Source: Nodularia sp034931045
GTDB lineage: Bacteria; Cyanobacteriota; Cyanobacteriia; Cyanobacteriales; Nostocaceae
Direction of reading: 5' to 3'
Assembly (NCBI RefSeq): GCF_034931045.1
Contig: NZ_JAYGHH010000001.1
Span: 1-64,000 of the forward strand
DNA: 64,000 bases
A program made the position numbers and the translations under genes. Below the pieces are notes generated by a model. That model was not told the DNA's origin. It saw nothing but the letters and a program-made list of their open reading frames with translations, and ran no database searches. This document shows, in pieces, positions 9,696 to 17,542 of this stretch; within the stretch, counting starts at the first letter, position 1; each line of letters begins with the position of its first letter.

Positions 9696-9767
9696 TAGAG
9701 GTAGGGAACGGAGTTTTGTATGGCTTACGCCACGCAAGCTATCAAAATCCAAATAGGAGTCCTATAT
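9696..9767 (+). repeat. dispersed repeat flanking ppsA, copy 2
   Basis: This direct-orientation copy of the 7030-7113 repeat lies in the 357-base spacer downstream of ppsA. It shares TAGAGGTAGGGAA, TTTTGTATGGCTTACGCCAC and TATCAAAATYCAAATAGGAG, but lacks about 12 bases present in copy 1. Just upstream is a hairpin-forming GGGTGGGCATCTTGCCCGCC (9667-9686). The rest of the spacer (9768-9989) shows no gene. Confidence 0.8.
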
Positions 9768-9989
9768 TTATTTGGATTTACATTGTACCCGATTGTTACC
9801 GCAGATCGAGCCTGGGCAAAGCTGACAATTGGCGCTGAAATTCAGGTGATTCGATAGAAAAAAAAATGCAGCCAAGTTTTTTCTACAATTTCAATAACTA
9901 TAATAGGGCAAGAAAAACCGAGAGACGAATCGCATTTTATATTAAAGAAAGTTAAAGTTAGATATTATCTTCTAAAAAAATAATTAGTA

Positions 9990-11720
9990 ATGAATACAAC
10001 AACAACTCCGCCCCAACGATTAAACCCTAAATTGTGGCAGAAATTTCTCAAGGTTGCCAAACCCTACTGGTTTTCAGAAAAAAAATGGCAGGCTAGGGGA
10101 CTATTAGGACTTTTACTACTTTTGGCATTGGCGGTTAACGCGATTAATGTCAGTATTAGCTTTATTTTCCGCAATATTGATACTTCTCTGGCTACTTATC
10201 CCGAAACGAAAGATGCGTCTATCTTTTGGCGCTTCATTGCTATTTATGCTGGGCTGTTAGTCATTGGTACTCCCATTGTGGTTATGTATGGTTATCTACA
10301 AGACAAATTAGGATTGCAATGGCGGGAGTGGTTGACAAATCATTTTCTCGATAAATATTTCCAAAATCGGGCTTATTACCAGATTAATTTTAATCAAAAA
10401 ATTGATAACCCAGACCAGCGAATTGCTGAAGATATCAGGTCATTTACTCGCACTAGTTTATCTTTTACACTGCTGATTTTGACATCAATTATTACTTTAG
10501 TGTCTTTTACTGGAGTTTTATTATCTATCTCAGTTTCTTTATCGGTGGCGTTGGTAGTTTATGCAATTCTGGGAACAGGTGTTACAGCTTGGATTGGACA
10601 ACGATTAATTAGCATTAACTATAATCAACTTAAACGCGAAGCAGATTTTCGTTATGGATTAATTCATGTGCGAGATAATGCCGAATCTATTGCTTTTTAT
10701 CAAGGTGAAACAGAAGAGATACTTCAGCTAAAACAGCGTTTTATCCGCGCAATTGTTAACTTTGATTTGTTAATTAATTGGCAACGTAATTTAGGTTTTT
10801 TTACCACTAGCTATAACTATTTTGTTTCTGCGTTACCTTATTTGGTGATTGCGCCTATCTACTTCGCCGGTCAGACTGATTTTGGGACATTTACCCAAGC
10901 TGCGATCGCCTTCAATCAAATTTTTAGAGCTTTATCTGTGGTGGTGGGTCAATTTGAAAATTTAACTGCTTTTGCAGCTGGTATTGAACGGATGGGCGAC
11001 TTAGATGGGGTTCTGGATAGCACAGACCAAAAGCAGCCAGGAATGAGAACTATCGATGTTACAGAAGATTCTCACATTGAATTGCGTAGTGTTACTTTAT
11101 TGACTCCCAACTATGAACGCACTTTGGTACATGATTTACCATTCAACTTACAACCTGGGGAGGGTTTGGTAATTGTCGGGAACAGTGGTAGTGGTAAGAG
11201 TTCTTTATTAAGAGCGATCGCCGGATTATGGAATGCGGGTACTGGTCAAATTCTCCGCCCTTCTCTATCAGACATGATGTTTTTACCCCAACGTCCTTAT
11301 ATGGTATTGGGTTCACTACGGAGTCAGTTACTCTACCCCAATCCTGATAATGATATCAGTGAAAGCAAAATGCGCGATATTTTAGAAGAGGTAAATTTGT
11401 CCGAGTTACCAGAACGAGTTGGTGGCTTTGATGTGGAGTTAGACTGGGCAAATGTTCTGTCTTTAGGGGAACAACAGCGCTTGGCTTTTGCACGACTGCT
11501 GCTGAATATGCCTAACTATGTCATCCTCGATGAAGCCACCAGCGCGCTAGATTTAGCTAATGAAAATAATTTGTATCAACAACTAAAAGCTAAAGGCACT
11601 ACATTAATTAGTGTGGGACACCGCCCTAGTTTGTTACAGTACCATGAATACGTGTTAGAACTCGATGGTAGCTCTAATTGGCGGTTGTTACCGATGGAGG
11701 AATATACTGTCAAAGTTTAA
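9990..11720 (+). CDS. SbmA/BacA-like ABC transporter, fused permease and ATPase
   Basis: The 576-residue half-transporter has an N-terminal membrane domain (about 30-330) with several hydrophobic segments, for example GLLGLLLLLALAVNAINV and a stretch around 150-200. A cytoplasmic ATPase follows, with Walker A GNSGSGKSS (about 396), signature LSLGEQQR (about 488), Walker B YVILDEATSALD (about 510) and a switch histidine (VGHR). The degenerate signature LSLGEQQ and the membrane-domain text (REWLTNHFLDKYFQNRAYYQI) are typical of the SbmA/BacA/ABCD-type subfamily. Family members move peptides, vitamins or acyl-CoA compounds, and the substrate here cannot be deduced. It probably acts as a homodimer in the inner membrane. 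It is monocistronic and convergent with the gene at 11795. Confidence 0.85.
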   Translation: MNTTTTPPQRLNPKLWQKFLKVAKPYWFSEKKWQARGLLGLLLLLALAVNAINVSISFIFRNIDTSLATYPETKDASIFWRFIAIYAGLLVIGTPIVVMYGYLQDKLGLQWREWLTNHFLDKYFQNRAYYQINFNQKIDNPDQRIAEDIRSFTRTSLSFTLLILTSIITLVSFTGVLLSISVSLSVALVVYAILGTGVTAWIGQRLISINYNQLKREADFRYGLIHVRDNAESIAFYQGETEEILQLKQRFIRAIVNFDLLINWQRNLGFFTTSYNYFVSALPYLVIAPIYFAGQTDFGTFTQAAIAFNQIFRALSVVVGQFENLTAFAAGIERMGDLDGVLDSTDQKQPGMRTIDVTEDSHIELRSVTLLTPNYERTLVHDLPFNLQPGEGLVIVGNSGSGKSSLLRAIAGLWNAGTGQILRPSLSDMMFLPQRPYMVLGSLRSQLLYPNPDNDISESKMRDILEEVNLSELPERVGGFDVELDWANVLSLGEQQRLAFARLLLNMPNYVILDEATSALDLANENNLYQQLKAKGTTLISVGHRPSLLQYHEYVLELDGSSNWRLLPMEEYTVKV

Positions 11721-11794
11721 ACGCCCAATGGGAAACCAAGCGCGAGTAGCGGAATCTCAATGATGGGAAACTGTTCTGTCATGCTGGAAATTGC

Positions 11795-12280
11795 CTAAAT
11801 CCCCAGAACTGTTTTTAGGTTCTGCACAATGAGTTGGGGTGGTTCAGAAACATCTACAAAAATTGCATCATCTGGCTCCTCAAGGTCATCTAATTGGCTA
11901 TTGAGGAGTTTTTCTGACATAAAATGATTTTGCCTTCCTATGAGCCTCTGTTGGAGCAAATCTAAACTGCCGTGGAGATAAATTAGCTTGATGTATTCAG
12001 CATCTAATACCAAATATTGGCGATAATTAGCTTTAAGGGCGGAACAGGCTAAGACTATATTGGCATTTTCTTTTAACCACAGGGCGATCGCTGTTTGCAA
12101 ATCTTTTAACCAAGGCTTTCTATCGGCATCATTGAGGGGGATACCTAGCCGCATTTTTTCAATGTTATCTATGGAGTGAAATTCGTCAGCGTCTTTAAAT
12201 TTCCAGTTTAAGGCCTCGGCTAGTAGTTTACCTATGGTGGTTTTGCCGGCACCGGAGACACCCATGATGATAATTATCAT
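11795..12280 (-). CDS. gntK: gluconokinase
   Basis: The 161-residue P-loop kinase has the length and motifs of thermoresistant-type gluconokinase. It shows Walker A GVSGAGKTTIG at residues about 7-17, DADEFHS, the substrate-binding stretch MRLGIPLNDADRKPWL, the ACSALK motif and an arginine-rich lid (QQRLIGRQNHFM). It phosphorylates gluconate to 6-phosphogluconate and so feeds the oxidative pentose phosphate pathway. It lies 35 bases downstream of sfsA in the same orientation, so the two may be co-transcribed. A glucose-dehydrogenase-like protein (23967) is encoded elsewhere in the window and could supply gluconate, but that link is only inference. Confidence 0.88.
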   Translation of the reverse strand: MIIIIMGVSGAGKTTIGKLLAEALNWKFKDADEFHSIDNIEKMRLGIPLNDADRKPWLKDLQTAIALWLKENANIVLACSALKANYRQYLVLDAEYIKLIYLHGSLDLLQQRLIGRQNHFMSEKLLNSQLDDLEEPDDAIFVDVSEPPQLIVQNLKTVLGI

Positions 12281-12315
12281 TGTTTTTAACGCAAAGGTTC
12301 GCGGAGGGGAGAGAG

Positions 12316-13044
12316 TTAGATTTTGAGTTTTGCTAAACCTATGTAGCGTATGCCTTCTGGTGAGATGTCAAAACGGCAGGGTAGGACTTCTAGGCCGAGT
12401 GCGATCGCTTCTCGCAAGAGTTTACCATATACTGGGTCTGTAATATCACCAGGGGCAAATTCGGTACAATCGCCTCGGTTGATGAAGTACAACATGACGG
12501 CGCGGGTTTGGGGTAGGAGTGCGGTTAGTTCCCGTAAGTGCTTTTGTCCTCTGGTGGTTTCGGTGTCGGGAAATAGGGCTAAGGTGTTTTGCGCCCATGT
12601 TGTGTTTTTGACTTCTAAATATATTGGGCGTTCTTCGTCGCTACCGGTTAAGAAAAAATCTACCCGACTTTTTTTATCTTGTCCATACACTACTTCACCT
12701 TTAATTTGGCTATAGTTTCCTAATTCGGGGAAGAGGTTTTTTGCTAATGCTAGTTTTATTATGCGGTTGGGTAACATGGTATTCACTCCTACCCAAGTTG
12801 GTTGGTTATCGTGTACTTGAATTAATTCTAAGGTGTAACCCAATTTGCGCTGGGGGTTATCACTTTTGGAAATTTGGACTGCACTCCCAAGGGTAGAGAC
12901 TCCCGTCATTGGCCCTGTGTTGGGACAATGTGCTGTCACTATTTCGCCAGAATCAAGTTGAATATCAGCAAAAAATCGTTTGTAGCGCTTGAGTAGTATT
13001 CCTGAATATAGAGGTGGGTAGTTGTAAAGCCAGTCAATCATCAT
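12316..13044 (-). CDS. sfsA: SfsA family protein (putative DNA-binding/nuclease-like)
   Basis: The 242-residue protein matches SfsA, historically the sugar fermentation stimulation protein. Visible family features are LLKRYKRFFADI near the N-terminus, VTAHCPNTGPMTG, RKLGYTLELIQ, KSRVDFFL, YLEVKNTTW and FPDTETTRGQKHLREL. The N-terminal part is OB-like and the C-terminal part has a PD-(D/E)xK-like core (D, E-V-K). Its exact role is unsettled; E. coli SfsA binds DNA and affects maltose-related gene expression. The start may be the ATG at 13044 or the next one three bases in. It is probably the first gene of a two-gene unit with gntK. Confidence 0.9.
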   Translation of the reverse strand: MMIDWLYNYPPLYSGILLKRYKRFFADIQLDSGEIVTAHCPNTGPMTGVSTLGSAVQISKSDNPQRKLGYTLELIQVHDNQPTWVGVNTMLPNRIIKLALAKNLFPELGNYSQIKGEVVYGQDKKSRVDFFLTGSDEERPIYLEVKNTTWAQNTLALFPDTETTRGQKHLRELTALLPQTRAVMLYFINRGDCTEFAPGDITDPVYGKLLREAIALGLEVLPCRFDISPEGIRYIGLAKLKI

Positions 13045-13208
13045 TAAACCTATGTGCTGTTAGTGAATATACATTGATTTTTTACCCATTTACTACCAAC
13101 TACAAATATCTTCCCAAAGATGAATAAATTACATATCACAATTTGCCAAATTTTGTAGTCAATTTGACGACATATCTCTAAAAAGCTGCATATACTCAGT
13201 AATATAAA

Positions 13209-13234
13209 CCTCTCATCAAACAACATGAGAGAGG
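13209..13234 (+). promoter_or_regulatory. leader hairpin upstream of the dioxygenase gene
   Basis: CCTCTCAT (13209-13216) pairs with ATGAGAGAGG (13225-13234) across a short loop, 28 bases before the ATG at 13262. It could be an mRNA leader structure or a chance palindrome. The ribosome binding site AAGAAGG (13246-13252) stays outside the stem. Confidence 0.35.
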
Positions 13235-13261
13235 ATTGAAATATATAAGAAGGTAAATCCT

Positions 13262-13933
13262 ATGCAACAGGTATGGGAATCAACGGAATTAGAATATGCT
13301 TTTTTGTTTACTCTCAAAAAGGTAAATTCCATAAATTCAGCAGGTTTCAAACCATTTTTTCATAATTTACCAGATGATCCTTATCTTAAAGGTAATTATC
13401 GTTCGAGAAGATTATCTAGGTTTATCGCTGGTGAAGATAAATTAATTAAATTACCTCACGGCTACCTTTTCCAAGGTAAAGATTATAATCCATTATTAGG
13501 AGATATTAAAAGAGAATTTGCAGAATTAGAAGATAGACTTGTCGAACTGGATAGTTTTAAAAAATTAGTTTTAGCATTTAGTGAATCTTGTCAACTGCAT
13601 CCAGAAGCAGAAATAGGAGTGCATCAAATTAGAACCATCTGTTCGCCCCATAACTTAGGAAATCCAGCCCCAGAAGGAATCCATCAAGATGGGACAGACT
13701 TTATTGGTATCTTCTCTGTAAATAGAGAAAATATTCAAGGTGGAGAAACCCACTTATACACAGCCAAAAAAGAGAAACCAGTATTTAGCAAAATCTTAAA
13801 TTCCGGAGAACTACTATTAGTCAACGATCATAAATTCTTCCACTTTACCACACCCATCAAACCACAGATAGAAGCACAAGGAACCAGAGATGTATTCGTC
13901 TTAACCTCGCCCAGCCTATTAATAGATTACTAA
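13262..13933 (+). CDS. 2OG-Fe(II) dioxygenase family protein (PF10014-like)
   Basis: The 223-residue protein shows the iron-binding H-x-D as IHQDGTDFI (about residue 138), the distal histidine in HKFFHFTTPI (about 196) and a 2-oxoglutarate-binding arginine in GTRDVF. The G-G-E-T turn (IQGGETHLY) is typical of the 2OG-Fe dioxygenase family that includes free amino-acid hydroxylases such as isoleucine dioxygenase. The substrate is unknown. A good Shine-Dalgarno (AAGAAGG) sits 9 bases before the ATG. The gene converges on DUF711, with a CTCTGTGTCCTCTGCGCCTC repeat in the gap. Confidence 0.8.
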   Translation: MQQVWESTELEYAFLFTLKKVNSINSAGFKPFFHNLPDDPYLKGNYRSRRLSRFIAGEDKLIKLPHGYLFQGKDYNPLLGDIKREFAELEDRLVELDSFKKLVLAFSESCQLHPEAEIGVHQIRTICSPHNLGNPAPEGIHQDGTDFIGIFSVNRENIQGGETHLYTAKKEKPVFSKILNSGELLLVNDHKFFHFTTPIKPQIEAQGTRDVFVLTSPSLLIDY

Positions 13934-13942
13934 TCTCCTTTC

Positions 13943-13979
13943 TGTCTCTCTGTGTCCTCTGCGCCTCTGCGGTTAGTTA
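13943..13979 (-). repeat. CTCTGYGTCCTCTGCGCCTCTGYGGTT interspersed repeat
   Basis: This is a copy of a low-complexity-like interspersed repeat whose reverse complement reads AACCRCAGAGGCRCAGAGGAC. Related copies are seen at 18159-18200 (inside mutS) and 28637-28668, with shorter relatives at 3326-3346, 15155-15182 and 17519-17539. It lies between two convergent genes. Confidence 0.7.
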
Positions 13980-13994
13980 ATCTTCCTCCAAAAT

Positions 13995-15143
13995 TCAATC
14001 CACAGAAAAAACGTGACAATTAACAAGATAAGGGGAATTGAAACTAGTCATTTCCCCAGCCTTCTTATGAGGAATCGGAAATAACCTAGCCGATAAAGGC
14101 TTATTCAACTTAATAGCCAAAGTTGCCAAATCAGTTAAAATAGCAGCAATTTTTTCAATCGTAATATCACCGGGAACTGGAACCGTATCTAGCCCACAAC
14201 CACAAACAGCCGAATATAATAATAAATGAGTAAGATCATAAGTTTGCTCATTAGCCCTAGCAGCTAGACCAACATCTTCACATACTGGTAACATCAAACC
14301 AGAATAACCGCAAATTTTCACAGAAACATTTTTTAAAACACGAGTTAACATCCCCGAAATAGCTAAAGTTCCTGGATATCCAAACTTACCAGACATAATT
14401 TTTTCATAAGCAAAAGCAATACTATTTTTTTGTTCTAAAGACGGTGCAAGAGATGTATCAATACCGTTATATTTTACAGCAAATTTGAGAGAGATTTCCT
14501 CAGCAATTTTAGCAACTTTAATTAATTCTTTTTCTAAAATTGATTGTAATTCTATTTCTGCTGATTGCAGATTATCAGCTTGGGAAAATGCTTGATTTAC
14601 CAATTCACCCAGTTCTAAACCGATACCAAAAGAAGTATCACCGATATGATATGCTGTAGGAAAGAATGGGATTCCTGGTTGACAGTTTGCCCATGCACAA
14701 TATCGAAAATTACCATAACCATTTTCGCTTTCTTGACTAATGCGTTTGATAGTCTGGGCAGATTCCCAAGTATTTTCAAAATTGATACCTGTTTCTCGGT
14801 TCCCCATTTGGCTGGAACAGTAAATAATTGATGTAGATTTAATAATATCAGGAATTAAAGCTATGGTTTCAGGTTTATTTGCATGGCCAATATTGAAAAA
14901 GCTGATATCTAGGCTTTGACAGGTTTTTTCTAGTGTTTGAATTTCGTTAATAATATCTACTTTTGCTAAGTTTAATAAATATTCTTCCCAAGAGTTGGTG
15001 CTGATTCTAGTTGTTTGAACTTCGTATCCTTGTTGTGCAAAGATTTTTTGGGCTTTTTGATTAAATTCATGGGCTTGTTTGATTTTATCGGTGTCTTTTG
15101 GGGATGAGATTGATATTCCTGTGGTGATGGTTCTAATTTTCAT
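13995..15143 (-). CDS. DUF711 family protein
   Basis: The 382-residue protein begins MKIRTITTGI and contains FFNIGHANKPETI, GYGNFRYCAWANCQPGIPFFPTAYH, AISGMLTRVLKNV and a cysteine pair in AVCGCGLDTVPVPGD, all resembling the DUF711/UPF0210 family. The last motif matches the conserved glycine/cysteine loop of glycyl-radical-like folds that the family is thought to share. The biochemical role is unknown. It is somewhat shorter than the roughly 450-residue bacterial members. It is divergent from the TPR gene, sharing a 120-base spacer that contains a degraded GACGCAGAGAGAAG repeat. Confidence 0.75.
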   Translation of the reverse strand: MKIRTITTGISISSPKDTDKIKQAHEFNQKAQKIFAQQGYEVQTTRISTNSWEEYLLNLAKVDIINEIQTLEKTCQSLDISFFNIGHANKPETIALIPDIIKSTSIIYCSSQMGNRETGINFENTWESAQTIKRISQESENGYGNFRYCAWANCQPGIPFFPTAYHIGDTSFGIGLELGELVNQAFSQADNLQSAEIELQSILEKELIKVAKIAEEISLKFAVKYNGIDTSLAPSLEQKNSIAFAYEKIMSGKFGYPGTLAISGMLTRVLKNVSVKICGYSGLMLPVCEDVGLAARANEQTYDLTHLLLYSAVCGCGLDTVPVPGDITIEKIAAILTDLATLAIKLNKPLSARLFPIPHKKAGEMTSFNSPYLVNCHVFSVD

Positions 15144-15267
15144 TTTTTATTTAACCGCCAAGTACGCCAAGACGCAGAGAGAAGAAGTAAGTTGAAATTT
15201 GGGAATTAGCTAAATTTAGGGTGAATATTTAACATAGAAATGAGATGTCTATTTGGTTGAGTTAATT

Positions 15268-16536
15268 ATGAGTGACAAATTTTACAATCAAGGACTGAAA
15301 AAGGCTAAGGAGAAAGACTACGCTGGTGCAATTGAGGAATTTAGCCATTGTTTACAATGGACACCTTATTTTGCTGATGCTTTTTTACAACGGGGTTTGG
15401 CTTATTATCACTCAGGAGATATTCACAAAGCTATTTCGGATTATACAGAAGCTGTGAGGTTGAATCCTGGGAGTATGGAGGGGTATTATTGTCGGGGTTT
15501 GGCTAGGGTAGAATTGAAAAATTTACCGGGGGCTTTGCATGATGTGGATATTGCGATTCGCCTCAATTACGATTATGCGCCTGCTTATAACCTGCGGGGG
15601 ATAATTCGACGGAAACAAGGTTTTATTCCCGATGCGATCGCAAACTTTAAAAAGGCCGCAGAATTATATTTAGCACAAAAGGATGCAGAAAATTGTCGTC
15701 TGTGTATGGAAAATATTAAACAGTTACAACCAAAACCCAAACTAGTTGTACAGTCAAGTATTTCTACTAATACACCGATATTATCGACAAACGCATATTT
15801 TACCCAGTTATTAGAAAAAGCTGAGAAAGGCAATACCCGTGAGGCGATCGCGGATGTAAACTGGATATTACAAGCTGATCCGCAAGATGCCCAAGCTTAT
15901 TGTTGTCGTGGAATAATTCACTGCAAAATGGGAAAATATCAAGATGCGATCGCAGATTTTAATCAAGCATTACATCTCAATTTTACAGATGTGGTTGTTT
16001 ATCGCAATCGTGGTAAAGCCCGTTCACTTTTGGGAGATCATCAAGGTGCGATCGCAGATTTTAATCAAGTCATTAAAATTCAACCCCAGGATGCTTTAGT
16101 ATACACTGCCAGAGGTAACGCCTACAGGACATCTGGTAATTATCTGGGTGCAATTCAAGATTACAGCCAAGCATTACAAATTAATCCTGATCATGCTCAA
16201 GCGTACTACAATCGAGGGATTGCCTATACTTGTTTAGAAGAAATGCAAAATGCTGTTGCAGATTATCAAAAAGCTGCGAGTATTTTTTGTGAACAAGAAG
16301 ATTGGGATAATTACCATCAAGTATTAAATAGTTTGAATAATATCCAAACATCTAACCCTGAGTCAAAACAGCAAAACTATAATTTGCTGCGTCAGCGACT
16401 TTTGCGAATGGTGGGGGGATATTGGGAAATCGCCCAACGATTAATTGATCAACAAAAAGAATACAATCCGGGGATGTCAGATGAGTGGTATTTACAAAAA
16501 GTGATTGCTGATTTAGAACGCGATCGCGGTAGGTAA
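15268..16536 (+). CDS. tetratricopeptide repeat protein
   Basis: The roughly 422-residue protein consists mainly of TPR units, visible as repeated [DY]A[IL]ADF/Y....[IL].[LI]NP..A.AY..RG patterns (for example AIEEFSHCLQW, AISDYTEAVRLNP, AIADFNQALHLN, AIADFNQVIKIQP, AIQDYSQALQINPDHAQAYYNRGIAY). I count about seven units in two blocks separated by a charged linker near 150-180. The tail (about 365-420) is non-TPR and basic. TPR proteins are scaffolds, and no partner can be named from context. I prefer ATG 15268 to the upstream TTG 15253 because residues from MSDKFYNQG onward form the first helix. Confidence 0.85.
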   Translation: MSDKFYNQGLKKAKEKDYAGAIEEFSHCLQWTPYFADAFLQRGLAYYHSGDIHKAISDYTEAVRLNPGSMEGYYCRGLARVELKNLPGALHDVDIAIRLNYDYAPAYNLRGIIRRKQGFIPDAIANFKKAAELYLAQKDAENCRLCMENIKQLQPKPKLVVQSSISTNTPILSTNAYFTQLLEKAEKGNTREAIADVNWILQADPQDAQAYCCRGIIHCKMGKYQDAIADFNQALHLNFTDVVVYRNRGKARSLLGDHQGAIADFNQVIKIQPQDALVYTARGNAYRTSGNYLGAIQDYSQALQINPDHAQAYYNRGIAYTCLEEMQNAVADYQKAASIFCEQEDWDNYHQVLNSLNNIQTSNPESKQQNYNLLRQRLLRMVGGYWEIAQRLIDQQKEYNPGMSDEWYLQKVIADLERDRGR

Positions 16537-16561
16537 AACCAGTACAATTGTCATACAAATT

Positions 16562-17365
16562 TCACTTATCAGTGTTCTGCTGTACAGCAAGGCGGACAAC
16601 TTCTATCTCAACATTGAGTTGTTGAGCAATTTGTTCTATACTCATCCCTGTTTTTAGTAACAGTGGGACAGTTGCTTTCAATATCTCAGTCTCTCGTTCC
16701 AAGCGCCCCTCAGCTTTTGCGTCTTGATAAACTCTTGTTTCCTCTAAACTAACTCCCAGCATAGCTTCCACTTCCTCTCTACTCAACGAAGACAACTTAT
16801 AAACGGCAATTGTGGTAATAATATCTATGATTTCGTTTTTTAGCAGTGTGTCCCTTGACTCTAATTGTAACCGTTCCATTAATTGTTTGGCTTGTTCTGC
16901 CATCACTTTCTCTGAGGCAATTGTCAACTGCATTAAATTGATACCAATTGACTGCTGATTTTGAGTACCTAATTCATCTAGATAAATTCGCTGTACTTGG
17001 TTGCTACTTAAAAACATTCTATGGGTTCTAGTATCGCTTGGTTCCAAATTGCGTGATGGAAATATTACCACACAGTACCAGTCATCATATTGAGACTGAT
17101 TCCGGTTCAAATACATCAGCGACTCAGTAAAGAAACGATGATACAAAGTTTCATCTCGCTGAAATTGTACTTCTGCAAATAAAATAACTCTAGGTGTTAC
17201 ATCCTCTGGAGGTAAAAATACTCCATCAATGCGAAAGGCAGTTTCTTTTACCTCAACAGACTCAAATCGATAATTTTGCGCCTGTTCAGTGCGGTAATCA
17301 ATGATTTCAAAGATTAAATCCGGAAAGCGTTTAAAAATTTGATAATAAATGGAGTCGCGTTTCAC
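16562..17365 (-). CDS. DUF2887 / Rpn family putative transposase-nuclease
   Basis: The 267-residue protein starts MKRDSIYYQIFKRFPDLIFE and carries FRIDGVFLPPE, ILFAEVQFQRDE and LYHRFFTESLMYL. This is the PD-(D/E)xK arrangement of the Rpn (YhgA-like, DUF2887) family, very abundant in cyanobacteria: D in RIDGVF, then E-x-Q in FAEVQF. Rpn proteins are recombination-promoting nucleases with toxin-like behaviour in E. coli. The C-terminal region (about 205-262) is a charged helix with MSIEQIAQQLNVEIEVV, a helix-turn-helix-like segment. It is monocistronic, convergent with the TPR gene, and shows no flanking inverted repeats. Confidence 0.8.
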   Translation of the reverse strand: MKRDSIYYQIFKRFPDLIFEIIDYRTEQAQNYRFESVEVKETAFRIDGVFLPPEDVTPRVILFAEVQFQRDETLYHRFFTESLMYLNRNQSQYDDWYCVVIFPSRNLEPSDTRTHRMFLSSNQVQRIYLDELGTQNQQSIGINLMQLTIASEKVMAEQAKQLMERLQLESRDTLLKNEIIDIITTIAVYKLSSLSREEVEAMLGVSLEETRVYQDAKAEGRLERETEILKATVPLLLKTGMSIEQIAQQLNVEIEVVRLAVQQNTDK

Positions 17366-17542
17366 AAAAGTATTAAAATAAGCTGATGATTCACTATTAA
17401 TTCTATTAGTAGACTAACACAAGATTATCTCTAAATGAGTCAATTTGAATTCGCCATAGCAGATGATGATGGTAAAAAATTCTGTGGGAATTTTATCTGA
17501 GTGAATATGGGATGAATGTCACGCACCAGGCGCAGAGAGGAA

